A DNA stretch of 64,000 nt from positions 62,001-126,000 of the forward strand of contig VCJN01001799.1 of the NCBI GenBank assembly GCA_006384855.1, read 5' to 3'. Numbering within the stretch: position 1 is the stretch's first letter; each line of letters opens with the position of its first letter. Below, piece by piece: positions 23,701 to 35,700 of this stretch. A program made the position numbers and the translations under genes. This DNA is from Tetraselmis striata (taxonomy: Eukaryota; Chlorophyta; Chlorodendrophyceae; Chlorodendrales; Chlorodendraceae). The notes beneath the pieces were generated by a model. The model ran no database searches, had not been told where the DNA came from, and saw only the letters and a program-made list of their open reading frames with translations.

Positions 23701-26700
23701 CACACACAGGTATGTACACGTTAAAGGTAAATAAATGAATAAACACAGACACACTATGCATACACATATATGTATGCATGTACACACACACACACACACC
23801 TCCCCCCCCCCTCTTTCAAGCTGTATTTTTGTGATTGCGAGCAGTACGCTGCCGACGCGGGTATAAGAGCAATGCGCATTGGGAACCCGCCTGCCAGAGG
23901 TCAAATACAGACGAAACTATAACGAATCTATGGCTGTTGTTCTGATGGTTGCATGCAAGCCTCATTTGAGGCGTTTAGAGAGGGTTCCTATCGGCGAGTT
24001 GGCACCTGTACATCTTCATATAGTACATCTTCATATTCTACATCTTCATATAGAAAAATACCTACACCTGCCCCTGTATGTGCACCAATAGCGACCGGCA
24101 CTACCTAGCGGCACTTCCGCTTGTTCTTACAGGTTGCACGCGAGCCGAATCGTGGTCATTTTTTTAGCCCCCGGGGCAGGAGGGTTACAATAAGAAGGGT
24201 AGCTCTTATGGGTGCGCCGGCACCCATACTTGCGTATACATTTACACGGTAGTTCTCTCTGATGTGTACATCGCGCGGTGTTTTCGAATAAGGATTAACA
24301 GTAGTCGCTACACGGGTCACCTACATCTCTGCATGTCTTTCTGCCCTCGCCGCCCTCATGCGCTTTGACAGTAGGCCGGGTCCAGTGCAGGAACCGTAGC
24401 CGGCACCGCCCATACTCTTCTCCACAAACAAGGGCCGACTCTTGGGGCGCAGCGGGTGGCGGCGTGCTACCTGCAGGTGGCGCCGTATCGCCGCCAGGAG
24501 CGGAGTCGGGGTCCTCAGCCGCCGATTCCCCCTCTCCCTGGGACCCCGTGGCGGTGTCTGCAGGCGGGGCGGCCTGCGGGGCGGTGGAGGGCGTCCCCGG
24601 CTGCGCCGGCCCCGTCCGTGCCGCCCACGGCCGCCAGCCCTCTCCCACCTGGCTGCCCGCCCGCGCGCTCTCCGGGCCCGGCGCGCCCAGCGGCGGCGCG
24701 GAGGGGCGCAGCAGGTCCAGCGGCGCCATGGCGGCGGCGGCCATGGGCAGCATGCGCGGCGCGATGTCGCGGCAGAGGGCGATGGGCGGCGGGCGCTCGT
24801 CGGGCTCCGGCTCCGGCGGGGGGCCGCCCCCCGGCGCAAGCAGCGGGGGCAGCGGCATGCCGGGGACGCTGCGCAGGATGGACATCACCCGGCGCCTGTG
24901 CGGGCGGGCGGGCGGGGCCATGAGCGACAGGCGCACTCTGCTGTGGCCGTGTGGTGGGGCGGTGGCGGCGAACATCCCGAGCCTCCGCCTGCCCGCTGCA
25001 GGTCGGATGAATATAAACACTACAGCGGAACTATGGGCGCCGACGCACAGTCTATAATAGGACCTCGTATTCATAAGCCCCAATTAGGGTTTGCATGCCA
25101 CTATAAGAACATCCGCAACAGGTTCGCTATCGTTTCGTCCACAATTGACCTCTGGTAGGCAGGGCGGGTGGCTCTTATACGCCGTGGCCTTTTAACCGCG
25201 CCGGGACCTACCGGGCCACCAGAGGTCAAGTGCGTATGCAACTGTATCGGGAACATGGCGGATGTTCTCATAGGTTGCATGCGAACCCTATTTGGGGCTT
25301 GTGAATAAGGGTTCGTGTAGGTGCGGCGGCACCCGAAGGCACCAGGTGGAGAACAGCCCAATGCCCGGACACGCAAAAGGCGCAGCGCGTCGCGACTCGG
25401 CACACCCGCGCCGCCGGCAATGCAGTGCGGCAGTGCCTAGGGAGAGAAGCGGGTGGGTCCGGCGACATGACACAACCGCCAAGAGAGAGAGAGCGAGGGG
25501 GGGAGAGAGAGGAGGAGGAGAGGGGGGGGGGGGGGAGGGGGGGAAGCGATGGGGGGGCGATAGGGAGCGAGGAATGGGTATTCGAACTGAGCGTGAGGGA
25601 TCGCGGCACTCTTTGGGCATCACCCTCAGGTCACTGCACAGCGGGGTAAACCAACCCAAATTAGTCTCACATCCGCAATGCCGAAACTGAGTGACACCAC
25701 TGGAAGATGCCTGCACAAACATCCATTGATTGAAGCTTCACCGCGCCCTAGGTGTTTGAGACACTGTTTAGGGTTTTGAAAAGTGCGCGGAATTGTCAGA
25801 AACAATCGGAACGAGTTATTTACTAAGTGATATGATATGCCAATTGATATTTGAAATAACACCCCGCTTATACACTCAAAATAGGGAGGAAGGGGAGCCG
25901 GGGGAAGGCACCTGTAAGAGAGCATGCGGTGGTGGGCAAATCCGTTGCGCACCTCCGCCGCGCCGCGCCCCTGCGCTGCCGCCACCTGCGCCGCCCAGGC
26001 CCCATCGGCCGGCTGGATGCCGGCGGCCGGGCCGGACGGCTGCAGGCTGCGGAGGGACACCGCCGCATGTGGGAGAAGGTAGAACTGCTGCCCGAATAGC
26101 GCATAGTTGGGGACCTGGCATGTGGGGATGGGAGTGGGGCTTTAACATAACTCTCCTGGCGGACACACCAATCAAAACATGAAGACTGACACTGGTGCCA
26201 ACGCACCCACGGGCGCTAAGGCGGAATAAGGACACTGTGTGTGTGTGTGTGTGTGTGTGTGTGCACATATGAATATCGAGGTTTTCTTGACCTCTGGCAG
26301 GCAGGGCGTGTAGCACTATTATTGTTGTACTATTGTTTGTAGCACCGCGCCGTAGCCCGCATTGGGGTGCTGCTTCACAGAAAAATGCCGACTTAGCCAT
26401 GCGGGGGTACATCATGTAATCGACGCACAGCAACAAGGCGCCCTCACCCGCTCCAGCATGGTTCCCGCGGCGCTCTGCGCGGCCGCCAGGAGCGCCCTCG
26501 CCCAGCCGTCCACCGCCTTCTCCGGCGGCCCCTTGGTTGGGACCAGCGCCGGCGCAGCGTCTGCCGGGCGCGCGCCCGCCTCTCCTGCAAGTGCATCCGC
26601 CCCCCACGGTGACTACCGCCCCTCAATTACAGTCAGATCGGTGCACATGCCTAGGCGGGCCGTGGTCTGCCTCCACTGCTTTCTACAACACATGGCTGGG

Positions 26701-29700
26701 GGAGACCCCCCATCCCCAGCACACCCACACACGCACACAGTCACCTTACGCGAAGCGGTACGTGGTCGCAGGGCATCAGCGCACACGTAGATGCATGCAT
26801 CGGTGAACACCTTTCAGTGCACGGGCTCGGACCTGACGGCGGCGCCTTGGGCTCCAAGGGAGCGGGCGCCGGAGCGGGTGGCTGCAGCGAGATGGCGGCC
26901 AGGCGGCGCAGCGCCGCGCGGCGGAGCCTGCGCAGCAACCGGGCGGCGCATGCGGTGCCGTCCGCGGTGAGTTTGGGCACAACTGCGGGGCGCACCTACC
27001 TCTTTGGATGCTCCATTTGGCCGCGCTACAGGTGGCTGGACGGCGGCAGAGGGGACGGCGAGGCCACACATGTTGCCCAGCCGCCTTCACGGGGGCCCGA
27101 TCATTCTGGGAGATAAAAGTCAGCACTCTGAGGGACGGCGGTTTAATCTCATTTGTAAATGAGATAAGATCAAGCGTGGTGAGAGGCGCCAATCCGGCAC
27201 CTGGTCTTCGGAGATGAACAATCAGCGCAATCTGAGAGATAAACCCTACGGAAGACAATTCCCATAATAACACCTTACCTGCCCTTTATAGCTCGAATCT
27301 AGACGAAACAACCCCAGATTCAACACAGACCTTAGGACAGTTTGCTGGCATCCGGTCTTGGGAAAAAAAAGGTTGTCCTAGACCCGATGGCATCCGCATC
27401 TCTTACGGCGCTGTGGTGTCACACCGGCGCGCAGTGGCCAAGCTGTAGATGAGAGGGAGGGAGATGTGGCGCAGAGGAGGATGAGAGGGTGGGGGGGGGG
27501 GGGGGGGGGGGGGGGGATTGCACCTGTCGGCTGTGCGCTGTGGCAGCGCCGCGACCTCTGCACCTGGAATGGCCTCTGGGCGCGGCGGCACTGGCAACCC
27601 TGCAAACAATGAGCAGTCGGTGACCCTAGAGGCAGACAGCGACCCCCACAAAGGGGTATTTTGCAGCGCGTAGCCGACAAAGGGGGGGGAGGGATAGAGC
27701 TGCGCACCTGCGGGGGCCAGCATGGAGAGGCCCAGAGCCCGCGGGATGATGTCCTCTGTGGAGCACGGCATTGCCGTCAGCGGGTTGCATCGCGGCGCGC
27801 GGCTGCCTTTCTGCACCCTCCGCCAAGCTCACGTGCAGGCATGAGAGGTTGGGGCAGTGAGGAGGAGGGGGAGAGGTGGGGGGGGGGGGGGGGTGCAGGC
27901 CACCCGATGAACAGGCGGTGGTGGATGCACCCACCCGGCAGCACGTAGTTCCGAAAGCTCGTGTCCCAGCCCTGTCGCTCCACCTGCCACGCCACCGCCG
28001 CGTCAGACATATGTCACTTTCTTGAAGCCGATGGCACCCCGGCCAAGCTGCATCGTTATTGAGGCAGGCGAGCTACGGATGCCGAGTTGTCGGCGCGGTG
28101 ATAATAACTTCGCAAACACGGCCCTGCCCTGCTGGCCAGAGGTCAAACGCCGACGAAACGACGGCCAATGTTCTCATAGGTTGCTATCCATCCCAATTTG
28201 AGGCTGATGATTCCCCTTCTTATGGGCGCGGCGGGGAAAAGTGGGTGGGGTGGGGGGGGGGGTTGAAGAGGGGAGGGGAAGGGGGAGGGGGAGGGGGGGT
28301 CACCATGGCGGCCAGCTCCCGGTTGCCCACGGCAGGGCACGCAAAGGTGATGCAGCTGATGGGCGGGCCCCGCGCCGCCGCGTCCCCTAGAGCCTGCCGC
28401 AGGCGCAGCGTGCAGAGCTTGGCGATGGCGCCGCCCAGCGAGTGGCCTGCGCAGCCCGCCCCAAGCACCGCCACCTCAGCAACACCCCCCCCCCCCCCCC
28501 CCCCCCCCCCCCGCCCTCTGGACGCAACGCCATGAAGCATTACAGCCGCGCAAGACACCCTCATTCCTCACCGGCTGAGCGCACGAGGACAAACATGCAA
28601 CTGGTTGGTCGCTACTACCCCAAAGTAATCAGTTTGCTTATCATGACCTGGTTGTTAAGGCGATACATATAACCACCCTCCCACGTTGCCCGAAACGTGG
28701 CGACTCGGCGCCAGACCCTAAAACTGCCGGCGCATTGGAGGGGGAAAAAAGGCGGCCACTTCAGAGCTCAAAACACGTGACATTTATGGCGGGGTGTGTA
28801 GCGGGTGCAGGGAGTCATGTGGACGCCCGGTATGCCGCCAGACCGGAAAGCGCCAGTGGTTAGGCACCGCCTACTAATGCCCCCCCTGAATGGAAGTCGC
28901 CGGCGATACCACAGGCAAAGATGTAAATACGATTCTTAAAGTAAGAGCACAGTAGGAACTTCGCTATATCTATTTCAATAAAAAACTGAATTTTTTTGTT
29001 GTCTCATGAACCACATTTTTACCGGTTTGCAACTGTGTAGTGGCTTCTCTCAGTTTTGCCTTACGAATATGTCAAATGTAAGGAACCTTTTGCCTCCCTT
29101 TTTATTACGTGTTGTAGGGTATTACTAGGCATATGGAGGGTTAGATTGTGATCGTGTACTTGCATCGTCCGACAGGTGTAAAGGCCCCCAGTTTCTCCTT
29201 TGAATAACACAACATGCCGATTTGAAAAAAAAAAAGCATGCCAAAACAGGATGACGATGCCTGTACCGCACAGCACCAGCCGGCAGCCGCGGGCCGCGGC
29301 GTGCAGGTACAGCTGCTCCACCGGGATGGCCTGCGCGCGCTGCAGGAAGCCGGTGTGCGCAGCGGCGGCCGCGGGCCCGGCGGCCGCGTCCCACAGGTAG
29401 GACTGCCGGAAGTTGGCGTCCGTGAGCAGGTCCTTCGCGTGCTTGGTGCCCTCGAAGCACACCCAGAGCGTGTGGCCGCCCACCGCCAGCACGTACCTGC
29501 GGCCATCCGATTCAATCAGTCTACATTGTCACTACAGCCCTGGTTTCAAGTGACCGGCCTTGTGGGCGAGTTTGAGAGGATCCTCGGAATGCTTAAAAAC
29601 CAATGCCGCTGCTACTAACGGACACCGAACCCGACGCGGCCGGAATTGCCCTCCGCACATCTTTACCACATTTATAAGAATGACCCTTGCTTATACACCG

Positions 29701-31391
29701 TGGAATTGAATACGGTCCGCGGGACCCAAAAATAATGAATTATTTTGCGCCCCCGCATCGAAGTATTCGTGCTGTAGTCGGGCTCTATTCCGATTTAATT
29801 CTACGTTTTAATAGTGTTCTCCTTTTTCAGGGGGGGGGGGGTCAAAAACGATATTTATCCGAAGACCGTTTATGTTTGTACAGTGTTAAATGCATATGGG
29901 TGCCGACACGGTATTAACAGGAACACTGAAAACACGGCCCCGCCCTGCCTGCCGGAGGTCAAATGTAGACCACATCTGCTATAGTGGAACTGTAGCAGAT
30001 GTTCTTACAGGTTGCTTAAAAGCCCAATAAGAGACTCGTACTAACTAAGGGTTCACCGTAGCGAATCGTTGAAGGCTGAGATGGTACGATTGGCAGAGCA
30101 GCGGCGCATACCAAACTCGGCTTTCTTTGTTCTCATATCACGCGTGGATTGGCGGATTCCGTATTCCTCACTGGGAGCTGGAGCGCACGCAGCAATCGTC
30201 CCGCTGATATACTCATTTTTCACACATTTTCAATTTTCAGGAAACCGTGAGCCGGCGAATAGCGTGAGCGCTGCGTTAGGTCGGGGTGTTCGCGATTGAA
30301 TCCGCGAGATGGAGGGATATGGGTGCGTAGGCAGAGGGCCCTGGCGGGTGCATTGGTAGGGAGGCAGGGGGGGGGGTGAGGAGGTGAGGAGGAAGGGGTG
30401 GTCAGGCGTGGGGGTCACCGGTGCGGCGCGGTGTCGAGGCAGAACTGCACGCGGCGGAGCGGCGCCAGCGGCGCGCCCAGCTCCGCCTGGAAGGCGTTGA
30501 GGTGCAGCAGCGCGTCGGCGTCCGGCCGCTTGTAGACGCACTCCGACAGCAGGAGCGCCCCCAGCACACTCTGCGGGGACACGCAGGGACGGCGGCCGGT
30601 ACGTAGATGCACTGAAGAATCATCCCAGCCGGCGGGGCTGATGATGGCTGCATCATGCCCTTACCACCCGTACCCGTACTGCCTGTACCGGTGCATTCAA
30701 TTGACTATATGATCACAGCATGTCGTAGATAGTACAAGTAGATAACGGATGCGGCGAACAAACGGTGCCGCAATTGTCCGCGCGTGCCGATGAGCAAAAA
30801 TAACGTTGGGCATGTGAATGACAGCACGCCCCGCCTGTCAGAGGTCAAAGGTAGACGACAAGACAGCGGATGGGTAGCGACTGTTACCGTAACTTTCATG
30901 CAAATCCTACCATTACGGGTCCTCATACGCGCAGCTCCCGCACCCGCGGTAACGAGAATATAGTAAAATAATATAAGCCGTCCAAAAAGATAACGACTCG
31001 GCTACCCCTTGGCCCGTGTAATCCAGGCAGGGGGCAGGGAGATTCTCAGAGCTCATGGAGTCCAAGTACAGTAATTACATTTTTTTCATAGATGAAATAA
31101 ATAATCATATCAGCTCGTCACCTTTTGGTCGCTATTTATTAATTGTGCTGGTTTCGGCGCGCGCGGGGGGGGGGGGGGGGGGGGGGGGGGTTGGCAACCC
31201 ACGCGCGTCTCCTCCGCCGAACTCAGGCCGCCCAGCGCGGCGCCCGCGTGCAGCTCCCAGTCCGGCCGCCCCCAGGAAGACGCGGCTGCGGCCCGCGCCG
31301 CCAGCACGCTTCCCAGCAGCTTCCCAGGTGGCGAGCTCCAGAAGAAACGGGCAGCCGCGGCGCCATGCTCGCTGCGCCGGTGGTCGGACAT
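17769..31391 (-). CDS. Class 3 lipase fused to a GTPase-like region, 14 exons
   Basis: Putative acyl hydrolase of the alpha/beta fold. Predicted exons, high to low: 31391-31203, 30570-30419, 29496-29267, 28446-28304, 27983-27935, 27755-27564, 26982-26833, 26584-26448, 26114-25912, 24988-24471, 23628-23096, 21545-21071, 19565-19387, 18035-17769. All phases agree and give about 1138 residues. Motifs: LLLSECVYKRPDADALLHLN; VLCGHSLGGAIAKL (nucleophile Ser193); ITFACPAVGN; SFRNYVLPEDIIPRAL (Asp256); FGQQFYLLPH; HHRMLSYR (candidate His476). I recall the same domain order in the plant lipase class 3 protein At3g07400, which ends in a GTPase-like region. Here that region starts at about residue 830, and where family members have GxxGxGKT this protein reads SSPACRGAA, so nucleotide binding looks lost. 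The least certain borders are 26833/26584 and 24471/23628. The start ATG is the only good one before the first exon border; no transit peptide is obvious. Confidence 0.85.
18185..18312. repeat. TIR/MITE-like family copy in lipase intron 13
   Basis: Motifs in order: AATTGGGCTTGCATGCAACCT, AAGAACATTCGC, TCGTCTACATTTGACCTC, then GGGGCGGGTTGT. This is the left-arm half of the element. It lies between the last two predicted exons of the lipase gene. Confidence 0.7.
20341..20450. repeat. AT-rich low-complexity repeat
   Basis: Alternating TATTATTG/CAATAATA-type words over about 110 bp, self-complementary in places. It lies inside the large intron between lipase exons 12 and 13. Confidence 0.8.
23884..24225. 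repeat. Two partial TIR/MITE-like copies in lipase intron 10
   Basis: The first piece (about 23884-23990) has CCGCCTGCCAGAGGTCAAATA, GACGAAAC, GTTCTGATGGTTGCATGCAAG and CCTCATTTGAGG. The second (about 24090-24225) has GTTCTTACAGGTTGCACGCGAG and ends in GGGTGCGCCGGCACCC, a typical family end. Between them is a short tandem TACATCTTCATAT motif (24008-24053). Confidence 0.7.
25026..25336. repeat. Full-length TIR/MITE-like element, about 310 bp
   Basis: The best copy of the family. The left arm begins GGGCGCCGACGCAC and runs through CCCCAATTAGGGTTTGCATGC, AAGAACATCCGC, TTCGTCCACAATTGACCTCTGG and GGCAGGGCGGG. The right arm is its reverse complement: CCACCAGAGGTCAA, GATGTTCTCATAGGTTGCATGC, CCTATTTGGGGCTTGTGAATAAGG, ending GTGCGGCGGCACCC. 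The two arms of over 100 bp make a foldback element with no coding capacity. It sits in the lipase intron between exons 9 and 10. Confidence 0.8.
25486..25560 (+). repeat. GA-rich low-complexity tract
   Basis: Purine-only sequence of GAGA and G runs over about 75 bp, inside the same lipase intron as the full-length TIR element. Confidence 0.8.
26236..26320. repeat. GT microsatellite and TIR-family fragment
   Basis: A (GT)n run of about 28 bp (26236-26263) is followed by TTCTTGACCTCTGGCAGGCAGGGCG, the inner end of the TIR family's left arm. Both lie in the lipase intron between exons 8 and 9. Confidence 0.75.
28075..28240. repeat. TIR/MITE-like half-copy in lipase intron 4
   Basis: GCCCTGCCCTGCTGGCCAGAGGTCAA, CCGACGAAACGACGG, AATGTTCTCATAGGTTGC, CCCAATTTGAGGC, then CTTATGGGCGCGGCG. 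This is the right-arm half. It lies directly upstream of the C-rich tract of the same intron. Confidence 0.7.
29893..30060. repeat. TIR/MITE-like copy in lipase intron 2
   Basis: GGGTGCCGACACGG end motif, then CCCCGCCCTGCCTGCCGGAGG, TCAAATGTAGAC, GCAGATGTTCTTACAGGTTGC and AAGCCCAATAAG. The order matches the other copies. Confidence 0.7.
30818..30945. repeat. TIR/MITE-like fragment in lipase intron 1
   Basis: CACGCCCCGCCTGTCAGAGG, TCAAAGGTAGACGAC, then CATGCAAATCC and GGGTCCTCATACGCGC. It is more diverged than other copies. Confidence 0.6.
31160..31200 (-). repeat. Poly-C run just after a 5' splice site (lipase intron 1)
   Basis: On the coding strand the donor GTGGGTTGCCAACC is followed at once by more than 20 C. 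Similar C runs follow lipase donors at 30419, 28304, 27935 and 27564, and TMEM216 donors at 57192, 58444 and 59500. Confidence 0.8.
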
Positions 31392-32051
31392 ACCAGACGG
31401 GATTCCCCCGCCCCCCCCCCCCCCCCCCCCCCCCCCCCGCCGCGCGTCCTACCCTTTTTTGCCGCCAGCGAGCCCTTACTGCCCCGCCGTGCGGTGGTAC
31501 GGCGTTTAAAAGGGGGAGGGGGTACAGGTAGGGAGGAGGGGGGCTCGACGTGGGGGCAGCCCGGGCTTCTCTAGGATGGAGGCTGAATCGTCGGGCGGTG
31601 GGAAGCGACCAAGAATCATTGCAATCACTATTACGGCAATCGCTACTCGCCTCGCCTGGCGGGCCGGGGTTCCACAGCAAATGAAGATTCCGATACCTGC
31701 TGCGCTGTCTTGATGCTGGCCTGCGCTCGGTGGTACGACAGCTACTAGTCTGAATTACAAAAAGGGCAGTAACAAATCCACCTGCTACTAAAAGTAATAC
31801 TAAACAACACAGCAAGCCGCCCAATAAAAGCGGCCCGCATCCCGCATGCGGCGGGATGGATGAGTCATGCGCGCACGGTTCAAAGTCCGGGCCACGCGTG
31901 CACATGTGTGTGAGGGTGATCCTCGGACGTGTTGTGCAGCTTCAGCAACGGGATGGCAGACGAATTTGCGCCGTCTGATGAGGCAGCGAGCGCGCTCTCG
32001 AGCGGCCACCAAGCTCAGGACCCCGAGGAAATCTCTTGCGAGCAAGGCCTC
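31392..32051. other. Upstream flank of the lipase gene
   Basis: About 20 nt above the lipase start codon is a long C run (31409-31438; poly-G on the coding strand). The rest holds no recognised gene. The promoter presumably lies here, but no TATA-type element is convincing. Confidence 0.4.
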
Positions 32052-32709
32052 CTAGTTAGCCCGGGTGGTGCACCAAGTGCCCCGTGATGAGAGGGCACCC
32101 CGATCCGCAGCCAAGCATGCGATACCACGCACTGTGCGGTGCACCCCCTTGCTCACCTCACCCACTGTGCCGAAGACCATGCCCGTGTACTCCGACATAT
32201 CCAGGATGTCTCGAAGAGGACCCTTCTGTCCGGGCTCCGTGTTGTGCCACGCCTCAACCCGCGCTTCCAACCCACGTTGCTTGTATGGCGCCCAACAGGG
32301 AGCACTCAAACCGATCCACAGCCGTGGCCTGGGGCATTGCAATGTACTTGACCCCGTACCGCATAGCCTTGAACTCCAGCAGCATCGACTTCAAGCTCCG
32401 GGGATCATAGCTCCCGGTCACAACGTTGAACGCCGGAAGGGAGAGCTCTGCGTCCGGCACTAGGTCCTTGAGTTCATCTCTGGGTACGGTGTTGCCGAGA
32501 GGCTGGAACAAGTCATCCATCTCCCGCCGTACAGCGATACCTAGGTCGTGAACACAGTGATGATCGCGGAAGGCGTCTGCGATAGCGTCGTGCTGTACAC
32601 GCCAGTGGGCGTCTCCAGGCGCCGGGAGGTTCATGAGCGCGTCACTCGCCGTATAGGTCAACAGTGACAGGGTTGTACTCTGTCGAGGGCAGAATGATAT
32701 GGCTCCCAA
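32052..32709 (-). other. Two coding-like fragments of unknown family
   Basis: The upper frame (32709-32254) contains VPRDELKDLVPDAELSLPAF and SYDPRSLKSMLLEFKAMRYG. The lower frame (32342-32052) contains QRGLEARVEAWHN and GMVFGTVGEVSKGVHRTVRG. They overlap in different frames, so the unit is split by an intron or broken. I have an impression of a repeated-element ORF but no family assignment. Confidence 0.4.
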
Positions 32710-35700
32710 CCACCGGGGCCAAGCACGGGCTAGCTAGGCAGAAAGAAGTAACTACCCAGCAACGACCTCCCGTAGCTCATGCGGAGTCATTATGACCGTC
32801 CGCGCGGTGGGGATGCATGGCCACTGTCCACATGCCCGACGCCGCGTCGAACTGGTTGAACAAGATCCGTTCCCTACATGTGACCGGGACTCCGGGAGAG
32901 CGCACACCTCATTTCGAAGCCGAGAGTTGTTGGCCTGATCTAGAAATGCCGTCAACTCCTTTTCCGAGCCCGACAGCTACAGGTGCCAGTTCTCGTTTAC
33001 GTCCTATATTAATTTTAGTTGATTTTTGAATTAAGCAAGGCCCAGGGGCGTACTCGTACGGGTACGGGTGCATATACCGGTAGTAATACCGCCTAATGTT
33101 ATTTATATACCGAAAGTAAAACGGATTTATTACTTGATTTTTCTAATTCACACCAGTACATGTAGTGGAAAAAGGCACGGCACCGCCACTTCCGGCAGTC
33201 TGGCACTCCAAAGGGCATAGCGACTACTGAGGGTGTGTTCCCACAATTGTCGCTAATGAATACTAATTGTGTGCGTTGATGAGTTTCTGCAATATAATCT
33301 TGGGTAGTCGCTCCTTCTCTGACATCGGCCGAAAATTCATTCAATTGAAATTTCAAGCAACGATTACATCGCCTTCGTCGATACAAAGTGACCGCATCAA
33401 TGCTTCAAAACCGCCATTATTTGGAGGTAGCCCTCTCCGCGCAACATGGTAACAACCTAACACAACATATTTGCGGCATTTGTGATGCTGGCACGAGGCT
33501 TCGTCGCTATGAAGTATTGACCGGGGTTAGGAAACGACAACCGAATGATGCCCCTATCCTATAGCGGTGCCGGCCCTAGTCGGCTTTGTGCAATCGACGC
33601 TAAGTAACATGCTCCGGAAGTTTCCGAAATCATTGTAAATAGAGCGCCGCTCGATCCGTACAATTCGTCCCATACGGTCCCACTGCCATACCTCGCACCG
33701 GAGGGTTGGTGGCAGCAGCTCCATACCCTATGCCATCACTGGCTACTTAGGCGGGACACGGACTCGGCAGAGTCCGTCCCTTTTGTTGTTACTTGAGCAA
33801 CAGACAATCGCCTGGTGCACCGCACCGTGAGGGAACGTGTGCTTGGCATCATCGGTGCACGTAAAACTTCCGCAGCGATGGCGTTCCTCTGCTAGGTTGT
33901 TTATGGGCCGCCGAATTGCGCCGGAGGGCGGGCGTGCCAACCGCGCCGACCCATATATGGCGCGGCACGCCGGCGCTCCCCCCCCCCCCCCCCCCCCCCC
34001 CGTCACGCGACTGGATGTGCGTTGCTCGTACGCCAGCAGCGTTTCGTGCGGAACCCCTGTGGCATCGGCCGTCCGTAGTGCTTGTAGCACGGATCCATCC
34101 GACCAATGCTTGCCTTCTGCGTGGCGGGAGTCCGTCACCCTTGCTTGCGTGAGACGACACCCGAGCTGTCATCGTGTTGACATTACGGCGCGTCGTGCGC
34201 TAATGGGCCGGTTTTAATTTATACAACTGCTTCCGAGTTCCGACGTGTGCCAGCGTCTGAGCCTTCTTTCCGAAATCACTGCCCACCTTATCGTGCGCGA
34301 CGTGGCATTGGAGCGCTAATTGAACGCCTCGTGGTGGAGACATTAGGCAGGGGGCCGAATGTCATGTAGTCCTTGCGCGCGTCTACGCGATATACTGCTA
34401 CGGTCCTATGCGCTAGCCGGGCGCCCCGATATTTTTTGCACGATCGGCTCCACTGCGCTTCCGAGGCGTCGCGCGAGCCGGCTCATCTTTAAAGAGCAAG
34501 GTGGAACGCCCACAGCGTGCGCACGATGGACGGAAGGACGATGGACGGGGAGCGTGGAAACTGACACCGAGGTGTGGCCGGCGTTGGTAGCAGGGATGCT
34601 TGACATTATGTGAAGTACTATGAAATCGCGGAACCCGGTGCGGCTCGTACGATGTGGCCAATTGGTAGAATCTTAATGGGGTGTGCACATTAGCGTGTGT
34701 CCTCGTAAGAGTTGAGAGGGCCACGACGAAAACGCGAGATGGTTAGTGGTCGTTTTGGGATCCTCGTAGTATGACCCCAATTATGGCGGGCGTGTTCCTT
34801 TTACAAGCGCCCCTACTGGCAGTCTGCTGGGTACGTGGGACTGCCAAGGGGGATGACATAGCTGGGACAGTCCTAGGGGTAGTAAGGCTTGTCAGCCTGT
34901 TACTATTGTTTCTCGTATGTACATGGGAATATTCGTAGAAATCGGGGTGCAAAGTATCCGTGCGATTTGCCGTTACACGACAGCGCGCAAAGCATATATG
35001 GTTGAAGAGGTAGGGTTGCCACAGGCTTACATGCCACACTACACATACGGATGTACAGGGGGTGCCACATGCACTAGCCTGCGCAGTATATGGCTTTGCC
35101 CCAGGGTCACGACAGCAGCCTCGTGGGCCAGTGTAGCAGGGGCGTGGCCACGAGGAGTACAATACGCAGGGTATGACGTTGTGAGTTTGCAATGCATCCG
35201 ACATGCGAGACTGTTGAACGACAATTGTGAACAATTGAGTTTCCGATGTGGCGTAGATATGGCGATGTGATTGGCGGACGAGATCGGAACGACGGAAAGA
35301 ATGGTGGTGTTTTAGGATGTAGGGTTGTTCATGGTGGGCAGGTATGGCGTAGTGAATTCGCGATGTTTTCTAAATGGGGTCCATTGAGCGGTAATTGTGA
35401 ATGTTTGGGAGGCTAATATGTTGTAGATGTGTTGATGTGATTGGCCAGCGGGATTGATTCGATATGACGAATGATAGTTGTGCTAGCATCGAGAGGCGCG
35501 TAGAATAAGGTGTGAGGCAGACGTTTCCGTATAGTGTGACAATGTGTGTTCACACATAAATATGTGCCCCGCGCGCGTTACTTTGATTGGCTTGCGCACA
35601 ATGAGCCACTCATACCAACTTATAGAACGACTTGTTAGCCACCCACAATCCATGCAGCGCGTCCTATCCTATCCAGCGGCGTGTAATCGCGGACGATTCC

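Noticed and set aside
23059-23724. Plus-strand frames opposite lipase exon 11
   Set aside because: Same reason: low-complexity Pro/Arg/Ala translation and no splice signals, while the minus frame closes in phase with its neighbours.
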